From the NCBI GenBank assembly GCA_905160935.1, contig CAJHZI010000245.1:161001-225000 (forward strand): 64,000 nucleotides of DNA, given 5' to 3'. The first letter of the stretch is position 1. Every line of letters begins with the position of its first letter. The DNA comes from Enchytraeus crypticus. Taxonomy: Eukaryota; Annelida; Clitellata; Enchytraeida; Enchytraeidae. The position numbers and the translations under genes were made by a program. Shown piece after piece: positions 45,216 to 57,375 of this stretch. Below the pieces are notes generated by a model that was not told the DNA's origin, searched no databases, and worked only from the letters and a program-made list of their open reading frames with translations.

Positions 45216-45432
45216 TTGAAAAATATCTCCTTTTTTCTAACTCTTTTCTTTCTCTTTCTCTATCCCTTCCCTCGCTCCATCACACTCTTTTCCTTTCTTT
45301 CATATCTCCTTTTTACATTTTACTCACACACACACACAAACACACAAGCACACACATTCTCTCTATCTCTCTTTCTCTATATCCTTTTCATTCTTCTTCA
45401 TCTCTCTCTCTTTGTCTCTCTCTCTCTCTCTG

Positions 45433-45479
<47 letters not shown>

Positions 45480-45505
45480 GCCTTTCTTTCTCTCTCGCCT
45501 CTCAT
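45160..45505. repeat. CT-rich tract with a CA segment
   Basis: CTCTCT with TTTC interruptions, then (CA)n at 45324-45355, then more CT. Plus-strand open frames (Ser-Leu rich) are artefacts. Confidence 0.92.
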
Positions 45506-45685
45506 TCCAAGTTGATGCTATCAGGTAGTGACAGAGACTGGAAAAGCAGTGATGGAAGGAAGTGGAAGAACCGGATACGAGGGAGCAAGAGATTAGTTAT
45601 CTGGAGATTATCCAGCTGCTTGTCAAGCAGTCTTGTACTTACCAGTCACTCCTTTCATGTTGCATTGACACAGACAAATAACTAA
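45506..45685. other. Less AT-rich island, unassigned
   Basis: Plus frame open with DWKSSDGRKWKNRIRGSK. On minus a GTAAGT at about 45651-45646 could be a donor. No family match, and I could not fit it to the missing anosmin 5' exon. Confidence 0.15.
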
Positions 45686-45719
45686 ATGAATACATTTATA
45701 AACTTGCCTCTTCTCAACA

Positions 45720-45965
45720 ACACACGTATATTCACTAACATTAACTTACATTCACTTACATGCACCTACATTAACTTCATTCAGTAGCGTTCACATATAT
45801 TCACTTAAATTCACTTAAATTCACTTACACTCACCTACATTCATTTACACTTACCTATATTCACCTAGATTCACTCACACTCACCTAAATTCACTTACAT
45901 TCACCTCCATTCACTTACATTTACTCACATTCACTTTCATTCACTTACATTCACTTAGCTTCATA
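45720..45965. repeat. 10-bp repeat CATTCACTTA
   Basis: About 23 units with CTTACA/CCTACA variants. Confidence 0.88.
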
Positions 45966-47025
45966 CTAACATACTGCATATTTGTTACACATATTTTATT
46001 AAATTAGCAATAAGTACCATATGAATGCATTATGCATATAGGTGCAACATGATAGTATGTATTCGTTGATGTATTATTTGTGTTTTACTTAGAGTAAGTA
46101 CATGCAGAGATATACATTTATTTATAAGCACCCTTCAGTTCTTCAATTCATGAAGTAAGAGTTAGAAACGAGAAGTGAAATCACACCAGTAAAGTAAGAG
46201 AGCAAAGAATTAAAGATCATGCAATTATATATCTGTTACATTTGTCGCACCAAATTTCATTCATTCACGCAAATGATGCAATCAATCCATCATCATTAAC
46301 GATTTAAGTAATAACTGTTTAATCTTATTTTTTATTTAATTATAAATTATATTATTTAAATAAGTACTTATTCAAGCCGTCAGCCAATAATTTAACCCAA
46401 TAATGAAATAATCATCAAAACTTTAAGCACCATCTTCACAAGATCATAGGAACAACTTTATGTACAGAGTGATATAAGAATGAACTTAAAATATGCTTAT
46501 ATAGAAAAGTAGATTGTCAAAGGCCGCAACTGGTTTCATAGAGTTACACAACGTGGTAATTGAGTGTCCTACTCGTCTTATACACAGAGTTACATAGAAA
46601 TGTTTTACGTATCTCAACAAACTAGACCAGTTTCAGTTTTGCCAATGGTTACTGGAAATTACTTGTACAACTTCAGAGCATGGAACATGTTCGGATTCTC
46701 AATCCTGATTCCACTTTAATTTATCTCTTCTGCAAATTATCTACGTGATGCGAAAGGTTTGGTGCACTTTGTAGATAAATTTGGGTTGCGCAGGCGAAAT
46801 AAACCATCAAAGGCTAGACGAGATTAAAACAATTAGATAAGATGAGACGGTTTGTCTGTTTAAACTGATAGGTACAGATTAGGACAATTAGCGAAAAGCT
46901 CTGACTCATCCTAAGTAACTGTTTAAACATCGACCTCAAAATCCTGAGAAACTATACGGACTCGAATAGTCAAATCGTTAACAAACTCAACTCAGTAGAT
47001 ACCAGATTCACATATCTGACTACGT
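45966..47025. other. Nothing recognised
   Basis: AT-rich unique-looking sequence. Confidence 0.4.
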
Positions 47026-47034
47026 GATTACTGA

Positions 47035-47579
<545 letters not shown>

Positions 47580-47639
47580 CTTTCTCTCTCTAGTATTTTA
47601 CCAAGCGGCAGGTCCAAGGTACATCTTCTACATGCCTTC

Positions 47640-48580
47640 GAAATAAGAAAGTGGAATAAAACCAGCCTTTCAATATTTGTATCAATCTCAGCATTAAAAT
47701 TATTGCTGTCTCCTTCTAATGAGCAATATAATGTGATACAGAATTTGTCTGAAGAATTAGTACACAGTCATACAACAGTAACAACACAAGGAGAACACTC
47801 AATCCAGGTTATCAAATACTGTTTCTGCTTTTATATTCATCGACATAATCTCAATTGTAACTGACGACTTCAATACCGGATTTATTACAACTTTTTTGTG
47901 TGTGCTGAAGTAATGCAAAGACTGAATCAGATGTAAATAATAAATTGTCGTTATTTACTGCGGTATTCTACGTTGTTCTGTAGTAACAAATTAACAGCAT
48001 AGGAATCCAGAAGCAGCTGCATATAAATATATATCGACACTGTGCGACCATTAGCATTCAAGTGTAAATAACCCGATCTCTTCAGATCAACAAAACGTCA
48101 AGTGCCTTACAAAACACGTCGGCTTTGTGCCTCAGAAGTAACTATTATAAGAGAAAGCGATAAAATAACTTCACATAGTCGCCACACAATGAATCTCATT
48201 CCATCTCTTCGATTTGACATATCATCGCTAAGTTATTTACACGCCAGTGTATCAGTTATAATCGCGGAAACATCGCAAGCGTTTCATGATATAAGGCGAT
48301 AATTGACGAGTTGTTACAAAATAACCTCATTACATCTGCGCTATGAATACAACAGGTCTGCATAAGTACACCTCAGAATTGAGAATGTAGTGAGTGATAA
48401 ACCAGTTGGCGTTTATATAGATAACAATAATATAGTTGCCTATAAACGTATCATATCATTATCGTTGCAACCTAACTGTAATCATTGGATTATCTTTAGT
48501 TAAAAACACTCTTAGACTGTCAGGAAAAAATTAATGGTTGGTCTTAGCAGACCAGTTTTAATTCTTTAAATATAAAAAAA
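47640..48580. other. Nothing recognised
   Basis: AT-rich. Plus frame 48102-48302 has no motif. Confidence 0.4.
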
Positions 48581-48720
48581 ATCATTATCGCCACTGGCTG
48601 GAGCCAGTGGCGATAATGATATGAATAATATGGATGTCGGTAAGATATTCGACCGCGGATCAGTATGAGCGGGGTTGAAATCCTGGACTAGCCCGCACTG
48701 ACAACGTTCAACGTCTGCTT
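48581..48720 (+). mobile_element. SINE-A copy with perfect hairpin at its 5' end
   Basis: 48581-48620 is a perfect inverted repeat (19-bp arms, loop GG) made from the SINE start GGAGCCAGTGGCGATAATGA. The copy then has an insertion, GTCGGTAAGATATTCGACCG, CGGATCAGTATGAGCGGG, the B box GGTTGAAATCC and a shortened tail. Confidence 0.8.
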
Positions 48721-48799
48721 AGTTATTTATGAACATTTCGAATCTCAGCTGTGTATGTTGAATGAACTGAATTCTATGACTGCAAAATAGAATTGAATC

Positions 48800-48875
48800 C
48801 TACTTCATCATAATCATCATCTTCCCTTGAATCCCAGTTTAACTTGGGTCCGGATACGAATTGAATCCTCCTTAA
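48800..48875 (+). repeat. Family F copy
   Basis: ATCATCATCTTCCCTTGAAT, CCCAGTTTAACTTGGGTCCG. Confidence 0.6.
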
Positions 48876-49585
48876 ATCATTTAATTCTATATAGCTGGTA
48901 TAGATAATAAAGAGGCGTAGAAGAGTTAGATCAGGAGGAATGGGAGACTTGGGAAGAGGGACTGAGAGTAGAGATAAAAAATAAAACGATACGGCTCATA
49001 ATACCCGATGGACTAAAAAGCAGTTTTTAACAGAACCCTAAGGACCGCTACAGTAGAGCAGGAGCCGCTACGTCTGTCTGCTCATTATTAAGCTTAATGA
49101 GCAGCTCTCTGCAACACATACCCGTGTGTGTGTGTGTGATATGTGTTACTTGTATGACTTACTGAGATCACATTATGTGTGTGTTATGCGTTACTTGTGT
49201 GATCTACAAAGATCACTTCAATATACGTGAAGTTTACATGTTCTGATCAATAACGTTATATTTAATTTGCTATATGTGAAAATAGATTGTAATAGAAGGA
49301 AGATTGTAAGGGGAAAGAATTAAAGGAAGACCAAGTCATGAGGATAGAATTGGTTGGAAGAGTTATATACCATGAACTTGCTGTTAGGCAGCACACTAGA
49401 AGAAGATGTGAAATAGACAATCAATGCAAATATATGCTTGAGACCTTTCATTCATCCCAATATTAAGAGATAGACATGATTTTATTTGTAAAAGAAACTT
49501 CCTGAAAAGTCCCACACTGGGCCCATAAATTGATAAGAATCAACCTCTGGAAAGACTTTATGATTACAAGTTGGCACAGTTATTG
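48876..49585. other. LINE-A scrap and simple sequence
   Basis: 49289-49400 is a diverged LINE-A 3' end (plus), with ATATACCATGAACTTGCTGT, TAGGCAGCACACTAGAAGAA. Short (GT)n near 49125-49140. Confidence 0.5.
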
Positions 49586-49588
49586 TAA

Positions 49589-49657
49589 TGTTAGATGTTA
49601 GAGTAGATATATATATACTCTAACATCTAACATCTATATATATATATATATATATAC

Positions 49658-49712
<55 letters not shown>

Positions 49713-49715
49713 CAT
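49589..49715. repeat. Perfect hairpin followed by (AT)n
   Basis: 17-bp arms TGTTAGATGTTAGAGTA / reverse complement with a 10-base AT loop (49589-49632), then AT-rich simple repeats with TACATA interruptions to about 49715. Confidence 0.9.
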
Positions 49716-50210
49716 GTATACAGAGCAATCCTGTGAGACCTCCAACAGTTTATGTTACATTCCGCCCCCCCCCCCTCCCATCAACTCCAAAACATCATTA
49801 ATCACATATGTTTACAGCAGCACACCAAACAATACTGCAGGCGCTGCAACGAAAACTGTAGCAAAGGTGATACAAAAAGCCTCAACAAATAATATAAAAT
49901 GTAATACCTTTTTAAAACGGTAAATATAGAAATTGACGGTAAAAATAGAAATTGATAGTAAATTTATTTTATATCAAACGTTATTCTGTTTACTAGAGTT
50001 TAGATATTAAGAAAATATAAATATACCGTAGAGCTTATTCTCCTAATCTTTCAAATTATACATAAGATATACTTACTATTTTTAACTATTTTGGAATAAT
50101 TAACTTAATCTATATAGTATCAAAATTACCATTTCTAAATTGTCGCTTAAATTAATACCATGCTTTTCAGCATATTATTAAAAAATATGTACAGATAAAA
50201 TAATATTCAT
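49716..50210. other. Nothing recognised
   Basis: A C11 run at 49765-49775; otherwise AT-rich. Confidence 0.4.
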
Positions 50211-50212
50211 AT

Positions 50213-50388
50213 GATGTGGTTTCCCGTTGAGGAAGGCATCGGGAAACCACATCAGAAGCCATACTTTTCCCAAGCTATAGACTACATAAGGTATGGACAA
50301 GCTCTCATAGAGCGAAAAAACACACATTGAGTACGAATATGTGCTTTGAACCTGCCACTTGGCAGTGCACTGAAGAAGAAGAAGACTC
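50213..50388 (+). mobile_element. Family C copy, sense orientation
   Basis: CGGGAAACCACATCAGAAGC ... TTTGAACCTGCCACTTGGCA, GTGCACTGAAGAAGAAGAAG. It shows the GAAGAAG tail directly after the stem-loop. Confidence 0.75.
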
Positions 50389-50789
50389 ACATACACTGTA
50401 GTTGATTCAGAGGACAAAGAGTTATCAGCAACACAAGAGGCGTATACTAATCAATAACTATATGATCGATTAGGAGGCCGCAAACACATTTACTGAGAGA
50501 GGCAACAGGAAATTTAAAAACAATATTATAAATTCTAACGCGCCCTTAGGGCTGTGGTCATTGTAAGGAATGTGTGGCTTGGACCTCAACCCCCGCAGCA
50601 TTACCAGTTTAACTGGAGATTAAGTTCAACTTTTCGAAAGAGTTTTAGTAGAGTCAGCTGTCTGCAGGAGTTCATCGTAGATACTCGAAACTCTTCGTCA
50701 AAACAAACGAATCGACGAGAAGTTGAGGAAAGTTAATGCCACAATCGTTGCCGACGATGTGGTCGCCTAGACGCTAACGAGCCGAGGAG
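50389..50789. other. Nothing recognised
   Basis: A less AT-rich patch at 50560-50760 has short open frames on both strands and no motif. Confidence 0.35.
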
Positions 50790-50975
50790 AGACTAGGTAC
50801 AGCCAATAGAGTGGCAGTTATAAGTATTTGTAAAAGACTAAGTACAGCCAGTAGAGTGGCAGTTATAAGTACTTGTATGAGACTAAGTACAACCAGTAGA
50901 GTGGCAGTTATAAGTACTTGTATGAGACTAAGTACAGCCAATAGAGTGGCAGTTATAAGTATTTGTAAGAAACTA
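50790..50975. repeat. 45-bp minisatellite, four copies
   Basis: Unit GACTAAGTACAGCCAGTAGA, GTGGCAGTTATAAGTACTTG, TATGA. Confidence 0.93.
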
Positions 50976-51047
50976 GTTATTTGTATATAAGTATTTGTAA
51001 GAGTACAGACACGTTAATTTTGAAATTAACGTGAAATCAGCACGAAC

Positions 51048-51182
51048 CGCTAGAATAAAAGCAAAGCAATGGACCTCTCTTCAGTCCTAGAATAAAGCAA
51101 TGGACCTCTCTTCAATCCTAGAATAAAGCAATGGACCATATTTAGTCCTGGAATAAAAGCAATGGACCTCTCTTCAGTCCTC
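51048..51182. repeat. About 31-bp minisatellite, four copies
   Basis: Unit TAGAATAAAGCAATGGACCT, CTCTTCAGTCC, with one copy changed to CATATTTAGTCC. Confidence 0.93.
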
Positions 51183-51354
51183 AGCATCATTCCGTTCCTG
51201 CTGCTGCAAGATCTTGCGGAAAAATTGCGTCGTCGCAGAAAAAATAATAATTTTAGATTTTCTCATCACGGTTAAGAAATATCCCTGAAGATCACAAATC
51301 ATCATTGCAACGTTTTCTTCGCTAATACTTTTCCAACTATTCCTCACTATCTCT

Positions 51355-51735
<381 letters not shown>

Positions 51736-51739
51736 ATCT

Positions 51740-52735
51740 CTGTCCTACTTGTCTTAGAGCTTCACAAAGCGTAGTGGGATTTAAACTGATATAGCGACTC
51801 TTTCTTTTCACTAAACCCGAGTCCCTTCTGTCTGGTGTTTGTCAGCACAGTCTACAGTATATTGTCAGAACTATTGTTTTATATAAACACACACAACCAA
51901 AACACTTCTCTTTCAGTAGCTCTTTGCACCGAATGACAGGTCGTAGCAAATAATCGTACTAACACTCCGTATTTAAAGCCAGCAAGCTTCATCAACATTT
52001 CGTTTCATTTAAGGCATAGCTTTTATGATCTAGCCTATGCCATTATCAAATCTAGGCACTCTCATTAGTCCGGTATTTAAAGTTTTGTTTCTAAGGTGGT
52101 TTACCATTGTCGTCCTCTGTTCCTGATAAGTCATCTCTTACGACACACGCAGTAAACGTCCAATCTATTCCACTCGGAAAGAAGGAGTGGGTGAATCTTC
52201 AATAAATTATTCTAAAATGCCTTCACAGTTCACAGCACTTAATTTCTCTTTCCGTTTTTGTGATTCTTAGCAACCAATACAGATTTTGGTCTAATTAAAA
52301 TATTTGCGGATGAATCACGCGTACTAGACATAACCAAAAGTCAAAAGAACTTCATTTAGATAAATACAGACGTAGATTTAGCAATTCATCATATCTAGAT
52401 AAGTAAATAAATAAGAGATTCCTAGAGCAGCGCCCTCGGGGAGAGCAGAGGAGCGGTCGCTCTGACGTATCCAAGCTCCCGTGATGAAGATACCTGTGGA
52501 ATCTGGCGGATAATACGAACCGTATTCAGTTTCTCGGAATAGATATGAAGCGCGTGTTCGCCGGACTCCGACATGAAAATCAGAGGATTTTGACGGAGTA
52601 ATTTTGATTTACCAGTGAGTTGTGAACACAAACGATACGCGCCACGACGACCGGGTCGATTAATAGCCTAGAATTCTGGAGCCTGAGCACCGGGGCTGGA
52701 TTATGAATTCATCCCCTTACACCTACAGAATGTCT
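51740..52735. other. Nothing firmly recognised
   Basis: 52085-52135 carries a family C scrap (GGTGGTTTACCATTGTCGTC). 52422-52680 is less AT-rich and open on minus without any recognisable motif. Confidence 0.4.
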
Positions 52736-52739
52736 TAAC

Positions 52740-52945
52740 AGCGTAGTGGTAAGGTCATGAAGTTTAAATGAGAGATCTTGAGATGAATTGAACCTTGTGG
52801 GTTCGAATCCCAGCCGCACTGATCTGAGAATACAATCTCGGACATTCACTGGACTGGTTACACGAAAAATGGTCTAAATAGCCTAACGGTTTAAATATGT
52901 GGTGTCAAAAGTGATAGATATCAACATAGTTGATCATTTCACTAT
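52740..52945 (+). mobile_element. SINE-B copy
   Basis: GCGTAGTGGTAAGGTCATGA (A-box region), GGGTTCGAATCCCAGCCGCA (B box), CTCGGACATTCACTGGACTG, GCCTAACGGTTTAAATATGT. Confidence 0.8.
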
Positions 52946-53167
52946 AATGTGTGTTTACTTTTTACTTTACTTTACTTTCACCTACAGACACTCTTAGCTT
53001 TACACCATTTTTCTTTCGCACTCTAATTATAATTATAATCAGCGGACGACAGCAGTAGTAAAGTACTTTGGATGACATATTTTTCCAACAACATAAAGAC
53101 TCTGCGTTTCAGTTTTATGATGAAGATATACGATATAAAGAAAAAAGAACTATAAAATATACACAAA

Positions 53168-53314
53168 GCTAATAAAAGCTAATGCTAAAGCTAATGTTAA
53201 CGTCAGTTTCCTCACTCGAAAGCGATATCAGTGATAGGAAAGCCCACGATTTGAACCCTGCACATACTGATCCGCAGTTGAATATCTTACCGACAAGGCC
53301 ACTGGCTCCAGCCG
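53168..53314 (-). mobile_element. SINE-A, near full-length copy
   Basis: Minus strand CCGGCTGGAGCCAGTGGCCT, GGATCAGTATGTGCAGGGTT, CAAATC; tail GAGTGAGGAAACTGACGTTA followed by four AGCTTTAGCAT-like units. Confidence 0.82.
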
Positions 53315-53958
53315 GATAGTAAATGTTATTTTGTGTTTTCATGTTTTTAATTAAGTCATTGTGATCCAATTAACTTCTTGAGAGATGTAGTGATGGAGAG
53401 GCTACAGGAAAATAAGAGATAGAATAAATGCGCACCTTGAACCTGCTGTTTCGTAGAACAAGAATGCGATTGAAGATGTTCTCGGATCACATTGTATGTT
53501 ACCTCCTTCATCTATGGCGTAATACCAAATGCTGGTGATTTTTATATCATTTCTTCAACGGAATAGAAAATTTCACATAGTTTGTTTGAGGAACCCGCAA
53601 AACATCTCAGAAAAGCCGCAAGTGTTGACTAAAATGTGACTAAAATTGATACAAAGGAAGGAAATGGGAATTAACTTCAGAGTCATGTGTATTAAATGAA
53701 GTGATTAGAATATGGTGACGAAAGAACCATTTTTATACTGAAATTAATTTTTGATTTCAATATAAAACTTTCAGTATTAATTTACTAATCTTTATAGCAT
53801 CATTAGAAATAAATAATTTACCACTAGGGAACACGGCATTAGGCCTATATACGTGTCATAAATGTACAATAAAATAATATACAATATTATAATATAATAT
53901 TATACAATATTATAATATACATTTCTGATATCAATTAGATAGAAAGAGAGAGAGAGAC

Positions 53959-53991
<33 letters not shown>

Positions 53992-54330
53992 GATAGAGAT
54001 GGAGTGGGAGAAGGAAGAGCTATTCAAATATTCCTCTTGAATTGCTCTCCCCACCCATTGTACGAAGTACATTGCTCGCTGTTGTCATTGACGACAATAG
54101 CACTCTTAACATTATTGCTGTATTTGGTACCATTGCTGTTGTACAAGTTAGCTAAATCTATTTCCTTTACTAAAAGAACGTTACTACATTCTTAGCAAAT
54201 AAACAAATTCAGATTTTAATAATTTCAAGATAGAATGAAGGAAGAGAACTAGTTCTAAGCTGATAGCGAGCAAAGAATCTTTCCGTTTTCTCACGTTATC
54301 TACTGGAGCAAGACTTCCGTGTTGTAACAG
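53315..54330. other. Intergenic or intronic, simple repeats and family D scrap
   Basis: (AT)-rich repeats near 53870-53925, GA tract 53940-53995, family D scrap 54070-54135 (plus). Confidence 0.5.
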
Positions 54331-54364
54331 GATATTGAAAACCCGCAGTGTAGCTCTTGTTTAC

Positions 54365-54366
54365 TC

Positions 54367-54408
<42 letters not shown>

Positions 54409-54745
54409 ACTAAATCACTCACTCACTCACTCATTCGCTCGCTCGCTCACTCACTCACTCACTCACTCACCAACTCACTCACTCACTCGCACACTCACTC
54501 GCTCACTCACTCACTCACTAAATCACTCACTCACTAAATCACTCACTCACTCACTATATCTCTATCTTTCCATCTATCTATTTCAATCAATCAATTAATC
54601 AATCCGTCAGTCAGTCAGTCAGCCAGCCAGCCAGTTAGTCAGTCAGTCAGTCAATCAGTCAGTCAGTCAATCAGTCAGTCAGTCAATCAATCAGTCAGTC
54701 AGTCTGTCAGTCAATCTGTCTGTCTGTCAGTTTGTATGTAAGTCT
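54365..54745. repeat. (CT)n, (TCAC)n and (CAGT)n in succession
   Basis: CT run to about 54407, CACT/CGCT units to 54555, then CAGT/CAAT/CAGC units to about 54740. Confidence 0.95.
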
Positions 54746-55235
54746 CTCTGTCTATCTACTTTGCATTGTAAATTACATTTTACTTTCTTACACAAATATT
54801 ATTGCATTTGTAGCAGTTTTCTGAAAAATGTCATTTTCAATCCATTTGACTTTACGTTTTACATTCATTCTATGACAAAAGCAAACGAGAAACCTATTTC
54901 GCTTTGGAGGATCGACAAGAGAATTAATTCAGAAGCATTTTAATGAAAGTTTCGTCTCTGTAAGGAGATGCCTCGTCTATTTACATCTTACCCTCAAACA
55001 CTGTAACCCTACACGACAACTAAGCCAAATTCTCTCAATGATTTAAATTAAACGCCCTGAGGGCACTCAATCATTACAGCCCAGGAAATTGACAAAGAAT
55101 TTAAATGCCAGATTATTGACTAAATGAATAAATGTAATCGATAAATAAATCAATAAATCTAATCAATTTGCTTATCTTTTTACATATTGAAAGGATTTTT
55201 GTGAATTTATAAAACGTAATTAGACAGCTATAGGC
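54746..55235. other. Nothing recognised
   Basis: AT-rich, no motif. Confidence 0.4.
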
Positions 55236-55265
55236 CTATATATATACGTATATATATATATATGC

Positions 55266-55353
<88 letters not shown>

Positions 55354-55593
55354 CCTACAATATGCGGCTATATGCGCATATAAAGTAATTTTCGTTTTGC
55401 ATCGTGGTTATATTACGATTGCACACCATTTTACATATAATAGAGTTACATAAATTCACTAAAAGTCATATAATTATTAAATTCAGCGTTAGAATTAATT
55501 TTTTAACAAAAATGTTTTATTGGACACAGCTTTCAATATCAGTTGACATCGTAACGGCAGTCTTTTTAGTACACACACACATATATATATATG

Positions 55594-55682
<89 letters not shown>
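55236..55682. repeat. Two long (AT)n blocks
   Basis: 55236-55351 and 55578-55682, nearly pure TA with rare GTA/CA interruptions; unique spacer between. Confidence 0.95.
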
Positions 55683-55685
<3 letters not shown>

Positions 55686-55744
55686 CCTAGTTCTTCACTC
55701 ATCAGCAGTTGACATCATTTCGGTGTCAACTAATAAATAAAAAA

Positions 55745-56130
55745 GTTACAAGTGTCATCAACACTGATGACACTCATTAGTTTTGTCAGAGTTATCAGTG
55801 TCATAAGAGTTGTCAGTGTCATTAGCTTCGTCAGTTTTATCAGTGTCAGTAGTGCGGTCAGCATCATCAGCGTTTTCAGTGTCATCAGTTTTATCTGCTC
55901 AGTGAGAGTCACAAATGTCATCGCGTCATCAGTATCATCTTGTTATCAGTGTCACCAGTGTCATCAGAGTCATCAGAGTCATCAATGTCATCGGAGTCAT
56001 TGCGGTCATCAGAGTCATCGATGTCATAAGAGTCATCAGTGTCATAAGTATCATCGATGTCATCAGAGTCATCGATGTCATCAGAGTCATCGATGTCATC
56101 AGATTCATCAGTGTCATTAGCGTTATCACT
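55745..56130. repeat. 9-bp minisatellite (GTCATCAGA)n
   Basis: About 42 units of GTCATCAGT / GTCATCAGA / GTCATCGAT. The unit is a multiple of three without stops in most frames, so both strands are open (Asp-Ser rich on minus). No start context or composition suggests a real protein. Confidence 0.93.
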
Positions 56131-56415
56131 GCAATCGATTAAGTCAGTACAACCACGTATATACATGTACAGTTAGAATATCCACAATGAAAGCAATTAA
56201 TAAACATCATCATCATCCTCATCGCTTCATCGCTTCACTCTCTTCTTCACTCGCTCTTGTTTGCGTTCTTCGTTTTACTGTGGCGACGCACAGAATTAAC
56301 TTCCGTTTTCCTGCAGATGTTTTGTCTGCAAGAAGACGAATAAACGTTAACAACTGCCGGCTTTTTCGTCGAGCTGGAAGACTTGAGGCATTTGAGTCAA
56401 CATAAGCTCATATAC

Positions 56416-56427
<12 letters not shown>

Positions 56428-56480
<53 letters not shown>

Positions 56481-56494
56481 TATATATATATATA

Positions 56495-56562
<68 letters not shown>
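56428..56562. repeat. (AT)n with central CAGTATATATATATACTG palindrome
   Basis: TA tract with a symmetric CAGTATATATATATACTG island near 56477. Confidence 0.95.
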
Positions 56563-56563
<1 letters not shown>

Positions 56564-57262
56564 TTGACATTGCTGGAGCCAGGCAGAGACAGTGGACGTG
56601 CTTGTGCGTACTAGAGGTTGAGTTTATTATTATTTTAACTAAGCATGATATAGCCTAAGGTGGACTATAGATTTAATCTTAACGTCCATGACTTATTTTC
56701 CGGAATATACAGCCTTATTCTTAGACTTTTACGATGGAAGCAACTAGTAGGGTCTAACTGGACGCCATCATTCAAACGTGGTCGCCTATGCAAACTAGAC
56801 TTGGCTTAACTTCCATAATTTTTGCGTTTGCTCTACCAATGCGCTAATTCAACGTCACTTTCACCTTCTGCAAAAAATATTAACGTCAACGACAAGCTTG
56901 ATGTTAAAATAACCCAGTCATAAGCTTCGCAAGAAAATCTGTTTTATAATATAATTTTATAACTACTAAGAAAGAGAGATGGCAAGTGCCATCAACTTAT
57001 GGCCGGAATATTTCAGCTTCTGATACATTGGTCAAGTAATTATCCACTTCCATATTTTATGCACTTTGGCTCTTCCTTCAAGTCTCACGACATCCGCCAT
57101 CTTGTGTCCCTCTTAAGTGTCTCCTCGTGTCGATCGAGTCCGCCAGGATCGACCGGATGTGGAAGTAATGGAAAGACAAACAGGAAGGGCGACACACACA
57201 CACATATAAGAAGAAATACTGTCAAGCATCGTATTAAATACTGTCATAGCATCGATAGTGAA
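56563..57262. other. Unassigned, one YY1-like site
   Basis: CCGCCATCTTGTG at 57094-57106 (minus strand CAAGATGGCGG) fits the YY1 core AAGATGGCGG. No transcript or CpG-island context was seen. Confidence 0.35.
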
Positions 57263-57267
57263 ATAGA

Positions 57268-57375
57268 TAATAGTGCTCGATGTTGTCATTGATAACTGTA
57301 GCACTCTAATTGTTGTTCTGAATTGTTGTTATTAATTGTTGTTCTGAATTGTTGTTATTAATTGTTGTTATTATC
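57268..57375 (+). repeat. Family D copy with long TTGTT tail
   Basis: ATAGTGCTCGATGTTGTCAT, TGATAACTGTAGCACTCTAA, then three TTGTTGTTCTGAA / TTGTTGTTATTAA units. Confidence 0.75.

Noticed and set aside
45506-45685. Possible missing anosmin 5' exon
   Set aside because: The peptide LQIT on minus looked suggestive, but no C-x3-C pattern, phase-0 donor or signal peptide could be fitted.
55915-56166. Asp-rich secreted-protein-like frame
   Set aside because: 9-bp repeat, open on both strands, no signal peptide or splice context.
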